From positions 5,907,563-5,971,562 of the forward strand of contig JAJEKV010000014.1 of the NCBI GenBank assembly GCA_021234155.1: DNA of 64,000 bases, read 5' to 3'. Position 1 is the first letter of the stretch, and every line of letters starts with the position of its first letter. The stretch is from Isoetes taiwanensis. Lineage: Eukaryota; Streptophyta; Lycopodiopsida; Isoetales; Isoetaceae. Shown one piece after another: positions 33,081 through 45,362 of the stretch. Made by a program: the position numbers and the translations under genes. The notes under the pieces are model-generated. The model had not been told where the DNA came from. It worked only from the letters and a program-made list of their open reading frames with translations, and did no database searches.

Positions 33081-35955
33081 CCCGATTTGGGTTGGACTTC
33101 AGTGGAAACCTCCCCGCCTTTCCACGGAAGCCTCCCCAGCTTTCCCTGGAAACCTCCCTAACTTTCCATGGAAACCTCCCCAACTTTCCCTGTACGACCT
33201 GGGGAGGTTTCTACATTAGAAAATAGGGGAGGTTTCCACGGAAACCTCCCACGTTTCTGTGGAAACCTCCCCAACTTTCTGGGCATGACCTGGGGAGGTT
33301 TCCAATTAAGAAAACAAGGGAGGTTTCCACGGAAAGGTGGGGAGGTTTCAATAAAACTAAAAAGGAACCCCTCCTTAAATTTGCACGAAGATCAAGATTT
33401 CCCTTCGTGCATCTCGATCCTCGTGCGTTCCTCGTACGACTAAATGAGGTGGTTGCAAAAATTAATTACCATTTTTTTATATAAATATTTTATAGAAACT
33501 CCCCAACTTTCCAAAGAAACTAGGGGAGATTTCCACAAAATGTCTAAAACCGCACAAAATTTATTCTCGTAGAGAGCTATTTCTGCAGCAGCAAGGAGAT
33601 CAACACTATTTGCAACATACAACTCAACAAAGTGTTGTTAAATGTTTGCCTTAAGCAAATTTGCAATCTGCAACTCAACAAAGTGTTGTTAAATGTATTG
33701 CCTTAAGCAAATGGATGTTGTGTTTATCATAGTTATATACATTCTATGGATCAATACTTCCTTTGCAAACTTTATTTTCTTCCACTTCATGCTTATCTGA
33801 TTTACATCCAATAGTTACTAACTAGTACCTCTGAGCAGTATAATCTTGAAAATATAGCAATTAACTTGTCGAAGGATTTGTTAAGTGGTGATTATTATGT
33901 CATACTACTATGCATATAACCCCATTTTGGACGATTCCCTTTTTGTCGTCAGGACTTTAGAATTGGCATTTGAAACCAAGCCAACTCTACAAATGTAGGT
34001 AGAGAACAACATTGAATATAGTTGAAATTATGCCAACTCTACAAATGTTTATGCACAAGCAAAGAATGATTTGGGAAGAATATGCAAGGAACCCCTTTCT
34101 TCCATGGGTTCTTTCAGAAAAGAATTTTACCAAGGTTTTGGCTCTGCCCCCTTTAGATTCCAAAATGCTTCTATGACCAAGGTTTTTGGCTCTGCCCCCT
34201 TTTTTTTGAAATGAAAATAAAAAAACAAAAAACGTTGCTTGTGCTTGGCAAAGGGACGAAACAGTGCAAAAGGATGCCTTTTGCTCAGTCGCTTTGGATG
34301 CCGGATTAGAAAGGATCTCAGGTTTACGCCACTTTGGGCTCTTATGAAGATCTAAGCTACTGATCAACGTTTTTTCTGCAAAAAAGTCTGAGCTTTTTAA
34401 GCAAATCCTTTGCCTACGATTCTTTTGCAAGGGTCAACTTTTGCAAGCGATTCCAACAGGGACTTTTCCATATCTCATATTCAGATTATAAGACCCTATT
34501 GATCTAGAAATGGGCTGCAATAGCCAGTAGAAGAACCAAGTCTTTGACGGTTTCTATAAAAAAAAGTCTGAGATTCTTAAGCAAATTCTTTGCCAACGAT
34601 TCTTCTACAAGGGTCGATTTCTGCAAGCGATTCCAACAGGGCGTTTTCCATATCTCAACAGCAGTCTTCAACCCCGAGTGCCACATAGGACAACCGATGT
34701 ACAGAGACCATCTAATAGGAAAAACAAAAAGGGACACACTGGCAAGATTTGGGGAGTCATGATCTAAGAATTGAAAAGGACAGGTGGAGGAAAGTGGAAA
34801 GAGAAAACCGTATTTGCAGAATCTGTAACACAGGGAAAGTGGAAGACGAGAGCCACATGCTCAATGAATGTACGGTGTATGGAGACATTAGGAACAGATA
34901 CATGGATATAAGATGGGGGCATCCGGTCCACATCCTAATGGCAAGAGGAGACACAATAAAAGAGCTGGCAGATGCAATCAGGGATATGACAACCAAGCAT
35001 CGGGAGGCTCACGAAGAAAGAGGGCTTCTTTTATGAACCTCCTGAAAGGTGGGACATTATGGCCCGAAAAGAGCTCAGCTGAAAGCTGATGATAGCGATG
35101 CACCACCGCACGGCCATGAGGCCGATTATAAGCAGGATGCTGGTATCAAAAGAAAACAAGAAAGGGCTACATTGTATCAGCGTGTTGCGCTAGTAGCACC
35201 CTATGGGAGCTCGCCCATGCTACATCAGTCCGGGGCCTTAGGGCACTAGGGACAATAATTCTAATTCTATTTCTATTTCTACTTCGTCTTGTTTTCAGGC
35301 TTCTACATTTCCAGCAGGGTCTCTGATTTGGGTCTATATTCAGATTATAAGACCTTATTGTTGCAGAAAAGGGCCGCCATAGCCAGTATAAGAACCAAGT
35401 CTTGGACGGTCCTGGACAGCCATTATGTTATCCATGTTTTTTTGAATTTTTATTTAATTTTCAAACCAAAAAAACAAGACCTCTCATAACACATCACATA
35501 ATGCATGCATGTCTGCCAATGAACCGGCTGAGCTTTTGCTTACAGTTGTGCTCCAAAACCACTCCAAAAACTGCTGAAAATATTCTAGAATCTGGATGGA
35601 TCGCTGAGAAACCTTCCACAGCCGTAATCCGGCACAAATTTTGATCAGTTTCTTGAGACACTCCTCTTCTTAATCAATTATGGCGCTGTTGTGGGCTCAA
35701 AAAAGCAATGTGGAATGAAAATAGGAAAGTTCTACGAAAAAGGGAAATAAATCTGACCGTTCACATTCATTTTGGGCTATTTATGACTTACTGCTATCGT
35801 AGATCAAGAAGATCTTTTTTGAGAAAACTTTACGGAAACCTCCCTAAGTTAGCACATGTGGAAACCTCCCCATGCTTCAAAGGAAAGCTGGGGAGGTTTC
35901 CATAGAAGAAAATGGGGGAGGTTTCCAGTCCTTGGGAGTCTAACCCAAATCGGGC
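33081..35955. mobile_element. 2.9 kb element with inverted ends and GGAAACCTCCCC repeats
   Basis: GCCCGATTTGGGTTGGACT near 33082 is matched in inverse near 35920-35955 (AGTCTAACCCAAATCGGGC). Next to each end are repeated GGAAACCTCCCC motifs: about ten in both orientations at 33105-33350, and four at 35825-35930. The flanks read CTA and TAA, so a TA or TTA duplication is possible but unresolved. Inside are a reverse-transcriptase zinc-finger relic and direct repeats (34363-34480 with 34548-34660; 34479-34552 with 35334-35409). No transposase is recognised. Confidence 0.6.
34710..35036 (+). pseudogene. C-terminal zinc-binding fragment of a second non-LTR retrotransposon type
   Basis: The frame reads GSHDLRIEKDRWRKVERENR, then ICRICNTGKVEDESHMLNEC, then TVYGDIRNRY, and ends at a stop at 35036. 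The CxxC-H-C pattern preceded by LRIE-RW and RENRIC matches the C-terminal zinc finger of Jockey/CR1/RTE-like retrotransposon proteins and differs from the L1-type zinc region of the other LINEs here. Upstream, in another frame, LARFGES is the typical phrase just before it. No reverse-transcriptase core remains. The fragment lies inside the inverted-end element. Confidence 0.55.
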
Positions 35956-37057
35956 TAATATAATGTGATCGAGCCGGGAAGGAACCTAGGACCAAATCCA
36001 ATCATGTGGGCATTGCTAAGGAACAAACCTGATTTGGCAAATGGAAAGGCAAGATAAAATATACTCATTTCTTGCATGAAAATATTGCCTGCCTGCTCGA
36101 TCTCCTCAAGAAGGTAGAAAAAAGTTGTTCAGGCCCACGATTCTTGCTAAACTATTGCAATTTGACCCAGTGAGACTATATTTCCATATAAATGCATATT
36201 AAATCTTCATATTCTAACTTATAGAAAAAATATCATACAGTTCATTAGAACTTATTATTAATATGAATTATACGGTTAGATTTCACAAAAGGCTTGTTAT
36301 GTCATAATCTTTGCTCATGCATGTGGCGTAAAATGGCAACGACCAGACAAAATATTTATATGAAAGTAAATCTCTCTGGCTTGAGAACGTGCGGGTTCAT
36401 TTGGTGGAACAATATTAGACTTTAAAAATTAGATCCACAACCAATGCCCGGAATATACATTGTTTGTTCAACTCTTCTACATTCGCTAAGTGCATTCCAC
36501 ATTTGTACCATCACTCACTCAACCCTCTAACCATGATATTTGCATGGATTAGGATTACACATTGCAGAAAAGACATGGCAGCATGTGAAGAGAGAATGTT
36601 AATAGATAAGAGAATGAATCCACTTTCCTCAACTAGATCTCCCTCTCTCTTACATGAATTATGGATGCTGGTAATTGTGCATGAGAGCTGCACCAAGCAA
36701 AAAGAACTTTGTTTACCACATACCAGATTATTTGTCTTTACGTGGCCATGTCTATGTTTATCAAATTCTCTAATTCAAATCCCAATTATATATAGATAAG
36801 TCCAGAAACATGCCAAACGAGATAAAACTAATAGACTTGAATCTCAATGGTTTTACACCGCATATCTATTTGGAAGGCCTTCAAAATAGATGCCCCGCCA
36901 TAGCCATCGTGACTTCAGGCAGTATCTTATCTCTTCAAATTTCTCAAGGCGCTTCCATGGGCTTCGATTAGTTTTTGGGAGGTAAAATTTCGAGATGCGC
37001 CTTCCTAAGCAACAAATCCGGCAGAGGTGATCGCCAGTTTACAAGCAACAGCCAATT
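35956..37057. other. No recognised feature
   Basis: Only short open frames with no family resemblance were seen on either strand. Composition is AT-rich. Confidence 0.4.
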
Positions 37058-37400
37058 TAGAGCAATTTCTAGCATATTCTAGCATAGCCAAAAACTCACA
37101 TGAGCGAGGGTCTTAGAGCAATTTCTAGCATATTCTAGCATAGCCAAAAACTCACATGAGCGAGGGTCTTCGCCCTAGAGGGAACCCAAAAACACAAGCT
37201 ATGACATTAACGCACCAACATCTTTGTCTTTCTAAAAAGGATTTTGAGTTTAGAAAGCCCCATAAACTCAAGTAAACGTTACGGAAGCCCCATAAACTTA
37301 AGTAAACGTTAACATTTAAGTGATAAAACCCCCTAGAGGCAACCCAAAAACACAAGCTATGACATTAACGCACGAACATCTTTGTCTTTCTAAAAAGATA
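37058..37400 (+). repeat. Local tandem duplications
   Basis: A 56 bp unit starting TAGAGCAATTTCTAGC is repeated exactly at 37058-37113 and 37114-37169. A ~62 bp unit containing CACAAGCTATGACATTAACG occurs at about 37180-37240 and 37333-37395. Between these, a ~30 bp unit AAGCCCCATAAACT-AAGTAAACGTTA occurs twice. Replication slippage or local duplication is likely. Confidence 0.8.
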
Positions 37401-38079
37401 ACTTAAGTAAACGTTAAGGAACATTTAAGTAATGTTTTATCTGGGCTAGATTTTGCAAACGGCTAAATGTGGCTGCACTTTGTGTTGCTGAAGCCTGTTG
37501 CCAAAGAAATGTTTAGCAAGGTATACTGCATTTGGAAATGACTAAATAAGAATCTTGTTTCCATTACTCTACCCATGTTATAGGCTAGCAGACAATTTTT
37601 TTTATTGCCTGACAATGAAAGAGTTGTAAAATTTACAGAAGATCAAACATTGGAGTATATTGACAGAACTAATTTCATGGTGGATTAGTTGGTACTTCAC
37701 ACACCATAGCCAGCAAAACAAGACCGCTCAACTGAAACTCTCAAATTTATTGCACCGTATTATTCTCTTCCTATTCAAACTATGTATCATTCCTTTTTTT
37801 TAATAGGTTTTCTTTCCCTGAGGCACTCATGTGATGATTGCATGTACAAAACACGAAGCTGCAGCCACAGCCTCGAAAAAACATGAGTCACCAAACTCTA
37901 ACTCCTCCCTGGGAAGAATTATGCTGCAACAGCAAGGTCCTGGAACAAACAAAACACGGTTAGCAAGTGAATAAGAACTCCAACTCATACTGTAAAGAAT
38001 TGCAGAGTACATACGTTACAAAACCGCGACGACTTTGGGCATTGCAACTTCTATACACAATCTAAAAAACTCTGAAGAT

Positions 38080-41034
38080 TCAGTTTTCAACTGCAACATC
38101 AGATTTCCTTGAAGTAGTTTCAGCTTCAGGAGCATCAACAAAGCCAAAAATCTCGTCAATCATCATGTCTCCAATTTCAAAGCTAGGAAAGCGTTCCAAT
38201 TGTGGGAGACTTGATGGATCAAACCTAGAGTCATTGGAAAACTCATGCATCACATTGGTAATGTTCCCTTCATTTGAGGAATGCAAAGAACCCAGCATCG
38301 CAGTGTTCATTGTACAAGCATTATCCCTTAAAGAATCAGCATTGCCACTATCTGTGCCACTGGAAGTGCTTGTCAGTCCACTCATGCTTTCCTCTTCCTT
38401 TGTCACCCTTGTTTTCATGCTTTTAACACAAGCTGCTGCACTTGCAACTTCCACCTTGCCAGACTTGGTACCGTTAATAACCTGCACACGCCAAAAGAGT
38501 TAGAATTGCATAATAACCATACCAAGTGAAAATACAAAGTTCTGAGCATATACATATTTAGAGGTCCTCGGATCTTTGTAAATTCTCATCAGGTCTCCTT
38601 CTTGAAGGTGATGTGATCTAACAAACTCTCCTTCACGTAGACATTGACAATGTCAGCCTGTAGTAAGTGACAACTTAAATCTCATGATACGCATATGCCT
38701 TACCAGTATTTTCAAGCAGATACATCCTACTTTTATTGTTGGGCCAGAATCTGAGGATGTAGAAATACATTTAGTCACCAATCAAGAAGCATGATCACAT
38801 TAGAAAAAAATTAAACAAAAATATTTATACCTGTACTTGAAATGCCAAACATGACCTGTTGTCATATCCTCCATGGGTAAAGCCATTCCCTCTCTAGCGG
38901 TCAAGCTAGGAAGGTGCATTTCAGCCTCCTTCTGGAAACATAGAACATTATCAAGGACACCACTTTACAGAAATCATATTCCAAAAAGAAAAATAAAGCG
39001 CACCCCAAAGCAACACATAACTCAACAGTTACATTAATACATACGAAACAAATGCACGATTGTCAAAAGGAATTAAACCACCACTGACTGCTCAGCAGCA
39101 TATTCAGACTTCGCATGTGGAAGGTTGCAGGGAAAAAGTCTAGCCAACCCGTTTATTTCGCTTAAAAGTAAGATATATATGTTAACATAAGATTCTGTTT
39201 ACAAATACAACAGATCTCGTTTCAAATACAAGACAACATGCAACCAAATTACGTCCACCTAAATCCTGTGGACAACAGTAGAGCAGTACACAATACAGTA
39301 GTCCAGGAACATGTCTATGGACTTTCTGGCACTGTAACTACCTTTGGTAAGACCACCCTTCCAAGGTTGCCCACATCACTAGGCTTTAGCTCTTTCTGGA
39401 ACAGAAACTTAAGTTGCTTCTCTGAGTTTCTAACCTGTATATAGAATGAGGAAAACGGAAAGGCAATCAGACACCCTGGTCAAAAGAAAACCAGAAAAAG
39501 AATCTATATTATAAAGACCAACTTCAAAACAGCTTAACCAATATTAACGAGTAGATATTAAAAATTTGCTCTGCACAGTTTCATGATATCTATGATAACA
39601 AGTGTATCTTAAAATATGTATTCACTTAACAGGCATGGTTAGGCAAGGAAAAAGATTAAAGTACTTGACTGATGAAAATATGTAAACAGAAATAACACTA
39701 CTGATGTCAACAAAAGAATGTACCTTGGCTTCACGAGGATATGTCAAGGGACCTTGATGGCCCTGCTGCTCAGGAATAGCAGCATACGACATATAAGGAG
39801 ACCAAGACATGGGCATAGAAATGTTATGCGAAGCAGCAAGCCGAGCATGGTGATGTTGAGCCATTCTTCTCTGACGGGCCATTCGACTTCTGCGAGCAGC
39901 TCTAGTTGTGGCAGCAGGGTTCCAGGACCCCATATTTATTGCGTCCATAGGAGCCAGTCCAGCCATAGCCGCGTTCTGAAGAATTTGCTGCCCATTTTCC
40001 ATATCCTGCTGATGATGAACAGGGATCATCTGATGTCGACATCTCATCTGAGGATTTAAATTGTTATACTCTGCTGCAAAACCTGAATATCCAGAAGGAT
40101 TTCCTCCTGCTTCTTCTTGATATGCTGCCATAGATGCTTGTTGATATGCTTGGTAGCTATTACTTTGATCTGCAGGATGAATACTCTGGCCATCTATGCA
40201 GTTTTGAGATACACCCACATAGCCCGCATCAGGAAAGTGCACTCCGTCAAGGCCAGGCTGAATCGTTCCTTGATTTCCAAAGGAATCAAAGCAATTTTCA
40301 CTCCCACCCATTACATCCGGAGAAATCCATTGCTCAGGCCTATAGCAAGGCGTTCCAAGGGCCTCCAAATCCGCCACGTCTGATTTTTTCTGATGGCTTA
40401 ACCACACCTGGATCACTTTCCACAGCATAAGAGCTCCCTTGCGGCCGCCTCCAAGCCTTTCTACTGCCTTATCTAAGATAGGTTTCTTCACAATAATCTT
40501 CTTCAAGTCGGGAAACATACCACGGCTTATTGAAGAAGAACGAGCAAGATGGGCGGAATCTCGTCCTAAACAGCTGTTTGAAAAATTCATCATATCTTGA
40601 AGCATTTCTTTGCCTGTTTCTTGAGACCTGCTTGACACATTACAACTTCCATCCATATCCAACTCAGATGGGATCATAAGCGTGTTACTTTCATGGATTG
40701 AATTCTGATCGGACAAAGGCATGCAGCAAATGGGTTCATCCCTAATCCAATCTTCAAGCTCTAAGGTCGGTGGAGATTGAAGAACGCAACTGCCTTCCAT
40801 GGCAGACTCGCTCTCGATTCCAGCCCTATTTTCAGAATCTTGTTTGCCCGATTCCACATACTCTTCTTCCTTTTTTTCTTCTTTTGCCAATACCATTGCA
40901 GTAGTCTTGGAAGAATCCTCGATTTCAGTGCTGCCGCTGCTGCTAGTGCTTATACTATTTCTGACACTGGCACCGTCCTCTGCGCCTTTAGAGGTGCGAT
41001 CATCTTCCCATTTAGCCGGATTGCCGGATTCCAT
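38080..41034 (-). CDS. ABI3: B3-domain transcription factor, ABI3/VP1 family, six exons
   Basis: Exons on the minus strand are 41034-39724, 39434-39342, 38931-38831, 38750-38704, 38630-38554 and 38481-38080. All junctions are GT-AG and in frame, giving 676 residues. The ATG at 41034 is the first after an in-frame TAA. An acidic N-terminal region (LELEDWIRDEP, ~91-101) is followed by B1 (~174-214; LKKIIVKKPILDKAVERLGG), B2 (~374-390; AARRSRMARQRR) and B3 (~438-550; FLFQKELKPSDVGNLGRVVL, FWPNNKSRMYLLENTGEF, HLQEGDLMRIY). ABI3/VP1 proteins act in the nucleus in abscisic-acid responses: B1 contacts ABI5-type bZIPs and B3 binds RY (CATGCA) elements. A Ser-rich, acidic tail of about 120 residues after B3 is longer than in angiosperm ABI3. 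The usual six-exon layout is kept. Family assignment is very secure; one-to-one orthology is inference. Confidence 0.93.
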
Positions 41035-41505
41035 TTCAAATTTCTGCTCCAAACTAAATTATCCGTGGACGAAGAGAAAGAAACTGAGCATTTACAAGCC
41101 GAGGATACACCTGGTTGGGAAGCAAAAGAAAGAGGAAAGAAATGGGGAAAACAGAGCGGAAAGCATTTTGTATAGCTGCCGGGGAAAAAATAGCCAGATC
41201 TTTGCAAAGAAAGATCGCCAAATCGATCTGCGAAAGCGTTCTGCCGCGAGGGTAGCGATGGCCGGAGTGCAAAAGAAGAGGTAAGGCGGATCAGAGCATC
41301 GCCATAGCCAGACGGAACAAAGATGGATTAATTTGTTGAGAATAGGAGAGAAGACGAGGCGAGTGGGTAAGCGCCACCTCAAAGCAAAATAACAAATTAA
41401 AATTACATAAATAGCATAATTCAAAATAAACGAAGGGATAAAAGCCACGGCGCCGCTTTTCTTTTTACTTACCAACGTTTTACGGTGTCAGTTATACGAA
41501 ATCTG

Positions 41506-41625
41506 CCGGGAAAAATCCCGGCAAGGTGAGGCGGCCGTTTCGGATTTGAGGAAAGAGGGGCCACATCAGGAGGGGCCACGTGGGGGGTTGGTAAGAGACC
41601 ACGTGAATGCCAGGCTGGCATGCCA
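41506..41625 (-). promoter_or_regulatory. G-box pair and palindromes upstream of ABI3
   Basis: Two CACGTG G-boxes lie at 41577-41582 (in CCACGTGGG context) and 41600-41605, 23 bases apart and about 545-570 bases upstream of the ABI3 ATG. The palindrome TGGCATGCCA follows at 41616-41625; it holds CATGC but not the full RY core CATGCA. GCCGGGA-AAAA-TCCCGGC forms a perfect 7 bp hairpin at about 41506-41523. G-boxes are bZIP targets and fit ABA or light control. Function is inferred from motif and position only. Confidence 0.4.
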
Positions 41626-42009
41626 GGTAGGATAAAGCGCGAGAGACGGAGATGGGGCGCTGCGAGAGTGTGGCTTTCCGTTTTGGGAAAGGGGGTTGTG
41701 TTTTTTCGACAGGGTTAGGTCAAAGGGGGCCGATGGAAGTGGTTGTTGCTAGTTTGGTATTCCCAACTTGCTAAACCAGATTAGATTTTTGGAGTATTTA
41801 TCGCATCCGTAATATCCCTCTCCAGGATCTCCCCAATATTTTTCCTCGCCGTTACGCCCCGGAAAGCCGGCATACGAGCTTCCTAACAGCTTCCACATCT
41901 ACAGTGAAAAAGATCTCCTGTACCTCGATAATCCCATACCATCCCCGTTCTGTACTTTTTTAATCTGCCTTAATCTAAATGTACCATTAGATATTGAATG
42001 ACATAATTG
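41626..42009. other. Region upstream of ABI3, no gene recognised
   Basis: The stretch is more GC-rich than the surroundings up to about 41720, then becomes AT-rich. It may contain distal promoter sequence of ABI3. No motif beyond the G-boxes stood out. Confidence 0.3.
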
Positions 42010-42130
42010 TTTTTTTTTTTTTTTTTTTGAAGAACGTATGACTTATATTAAATAAAAAGGATTACACAGCAAGACTCAGATGAGATGGAGATAAGTCCCC
42101 CAAATCTCATCCTTATCATCATCAGATAAC
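42010..42130 (-). mobile_element. LINE 3'-end fragment, minus strand
   Basis: A run of 19 T (42010-42028) is followed by GAAGAACGTATG. Read on the minus strand this is CATACGTTCTTC plus poly-A, the same 3'-terminal signature as the other LINE copies here. Only a short 3' piece remains and its upstream limit is uncertain. Confidence 0.55.
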
Positions 42131-45100
42131 TTGGACACCAAATATTGATCATACAACCTGTCTTTAACTTCGCAAAGCAGTTGGTCAGGGGCATATCTTG
42201 GGAATTTATAAACTATGCCTCCTAAGGTCTTTTGTACTGTTAATCTTCGGTAGTTTTTCGTTTCGTTGGTTTTTTAACCTTTTCTATGGTCCTTTTTTTA
42301 ATATGACATTGGATAAAAATGTCGATTCCTGGAATGTTGTTTAGCATAGTTTAGGATAAGATTTGTCTTGTGTTGTCTTATTGATAGGATCAAGAGGACA
42401 AACATGAAGGTTTTTAATCCATGCTAACGTACTCAAGGTTGGACCACACACATAGCTAGGCTAATCAAGTCTTTAACGAACTTGATTTTTATTAGTGCGC
42501 TCATAGATTTGACCGACAAGGATAAGATTTTCCCTATCCGGGTTTGCAAATCTTCAGATGTTTAGGAATTTCTATATCGGGTTATATTCTTGTATGACAT
42601 GGACGCTCCTGTCTCCAAAACATTATTGGACCACCTTTAGATGTCATATCGTGATGCATAAATTTGACTAGAAAAATCAATCTAGTCGCTGTATAAAATT
42701 AGATATTGCTGCGATACTGAAAGTCTCGCTAAGGTGATGGTTGCTCGTCAAATAATGCGGTTTTCACGTTTATTATTGTACGGTTATTGTTATGAAATAG
42801 ACGTTATCTTTCCTTCTCATGTTATAGAGCAACAAGGGCGAATGGGCCCGTCAAATTCCTCTGGTTTAGATATGGTAGTTTGTGGATTAGTAAAATTGTT
42901 GTCTTATTATATTCATGTTTCAAATGTAGGGGCTACATGTTGATGTTGTTCCATGTTGTTGTGAAGTAGACGTTATCCTTTCTTACTCTCATGATAGGGA
43001 GCTACAAAGGAGCGTGGACAACTTTCATTTTTGAGAACAATATTTTTTTGCTTACAACTTACCTTGCCCTAATGGAAGTCGTGATTTCGTGGATGGTAAA
43101 TGTAGCTTGTTAGTTGTGTATGCATTTGAAAGGTAGTGTACAAACGAGCATAATCCAAAAACTCCTAGTAATAGCAATGATATGAGTTAGTATGGTAGGC
43201 TATTCAGGGCGAGGAACTGTGGAAGGGACCCAACACGGCTGGTCTGCTAAAGAAAAGTTGGTAATGATATGAAAGGGTGTGCGAGATTGTTCTGTTGTCG
43301 AAAGAAAGGCAGCAAAAAAGAGAGTTGATGCACGATGAAACAGAGGGGTTTGGGGGCAAACGAAATGATAGCGACGGAAAATGATGACGCAAGGGCGTAG
43401 AGAATCTAATATATGTGAGGGGTGTCAAAATGGCATTGCCATCCCGGTTTTTTAGGGATTTTGAGGGCCCCATTATCGCCTCGACCAGGCCAAGCCAATG
43501 GGGCGAGGGCACTCAAAGGAGACGTGTCCGATTTCTTGGCCCCGGCTACCAGCAGTTTCAAATGGAGTTGACGCGTCCTCGTTTTTTATTATCCACCTTT
43601 CCGCGCCGCATAGGCTGCTCTCCTCCGTCCATTTTTTGGCTCACACCTGCCCCCCCTATGACCACCTTGTCTCTGCAAGTCTTCCCAACGCCATGGAATT
43701 TTATCCCCATTTCCATCCTATTGCCACCTTTTGAATTGCCCAATTATGGGTTTCCCTAGCCTCTCCCACGGAATTTCCTTCCTTGTTTTCTCTTCTATTC
43801 TATTATATATTCTTTTCTATTCCTCCCCCGTCTCCATTGCTCCTTGGTCCTTGAGTTTGCCCTTCTCCTTTGACATGTACCCCTCCCCTTTCTCCAACAT
43901 CTGTCCCTTTTCCAACATCTGGCTCTCGCTCTCGCCGATCATTCAGCATTTTCTTCCTACCTTCTTTCCGTTCTGAATTGACAATCCCTTGTAGCTATGT
44001 CGAGCATCATTCCAGCTTGTTGTCAAAAAGATGTTTCATGTGTATTTGTGCAAGGTATCATTTTCCTTCTTCATTTATTCCAACTTTAGGCTGCCTTTGT
44101 TAAGCCTCATAAAGGAAAATAAATCTCAATAAGAAAAATTCCTTTACATTTTTCATATAAATAGTGCCTTGTGTACTTTTAAGCCACATATAAAGGTCAG
44201 AACATCTCCGTCCTCCCTAATTTAAAATGCACCACAAATGTATTTCTAAGTACTTCAAAGTTGAACCTTTTTTTTAACGCATAAAGGGTTGCCCTTTGCC
44301 CTTAATAGGTATTCTATATATATTAATAAATCTGATAATCTTTTGGAAAAATCGCCAAAATCCCTCTAGAATTTGGGCAAATGCCCGTACCTAAAGTTTT
44401 AAAAATTGTATCATGGGCATATACAAAATTAAATCTGAAGTGCCCCTATAATTTTTGTATTTTCCAAAAGCTTTCGCAAGTAGATAAATGCCCCTAAAGC
44501 GTTATATAATAATGAGACAACCTTTATAAGTTGTCACAACCAATCAATTGACACACTTTTCCCCTCATTCTGGCTTAAAAATTTATCCTCCCTTCCCCTC
44601 AACTTGTGCCCCCCTCCTCAACTTGTATCCCTCTCCAATTCTCCTCAACTTGTGCCCATTTTCATACGGACTCGCATCATGCATCCAAACTGCAATTAGG
44701 CTCTTTTATTCATTCATCTCAGCAGGTGTTTTACATTGTGAGAGCAGGTAGCCACACATCGCAGGCTACCCAAAAGACTAATTATAAGTATGACAATTAT
44801 ACAGCTAAAAAAAAACTCCTCGATGGAGTTGTTAAAATAGCAAAATATGATGAGATGTTGGATGATGTACCTATTGAATGTTTATCACCGGGATAAAAAA
44901 ATCCTGCCCTTTCGGGTTTTCGAGGAAAAACCCTAGTGATAAGCCCTCAGCAAAGGGCTTGGACAATCGTCAGGCTACTACCATGATTCCCAAAAAATAT
45001 GAATATCGACAAAGCCAGAAAGCGTATATTAACTGAATCCCTACACAATAGAAACACTAAAATTTATATATGAGATAAAAAAATAAAAACCTTCAAAATA

Positions 45101-45195
45101 AAAAGGGTTGATCACGCGTGCCATGTGAAACAATAATCATAATGAATTATAATTAATTAATTATACATAATTAAAAGGGAGGGGGGTGGGTTCAA
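42131..45195. other. No recognised gene; minor repeats
   Basis: Open frames at 43415-43976 overlap in several frames and look like composition effects (C- and T-rich). The phrase CTCAACTTGTGCCC recurs about three times at 44600-44660. A stretch at 44665-44765 (CATTCATCTCAGCAGG, GGTAGCCACACA) is related to 63935-64000 and marks a dispersed repeat. Nothing else was recognised. Confidence 0.35.
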
Positions 45196-45252
45196 GAGGA
45201 AGAGAAAAGGAAACTGCTGAGATGAAGAAGAAATGCCGATTTGAGAAGCTGA

Positions 45253-45362
45253 TGAAGATCCTGCTATAAAAACCTAAACCAGAGGTCCAAAACTGCATGC
45301 AAAACATGCATGCATGCATGCTCCTCCTCCTAAGAATCTCGATCCTATGGACTAGATCGATT
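45253..45362 (+). repeat. ~110 bp inverted repeat, left arm
   Basis: This matches the reverse complement of 51310-51417, sharing CTGCTATAAAAACCTAAACC, CAGAGGTCCAAAACTGCATG, GCATGCATGCTCCTCCTCCT and GAATCTCGATCCTAT. The arms are about 6 kb apart and enclose LINE copy 2. Nearby, a ~70 bp direct repeat links 45196-45250 with 45555-45625. The arms may be ends of a larger transposon or two opposed copies of one repeat. Confidence 0.75.

Noticed and set aside
41035-41052. Upstream start of ABI3 at a TTG codon
   Set aside because: The frame is open to a TTG at 41052, but the first ATG after the in-frame TAA is at 41034 with a good context, so that start was used.
40117-41284. Plus-strand open frames over ABI3 exon 1
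   Set aside because: They lie opposite a well-supported coding exon and have no domain of their own.
43204-43976. Overlapping open frames in several phases
   Set aside because: The region is C- and T-rich, which suppresses stops. The translations resemble no known family and have no splice or start support.
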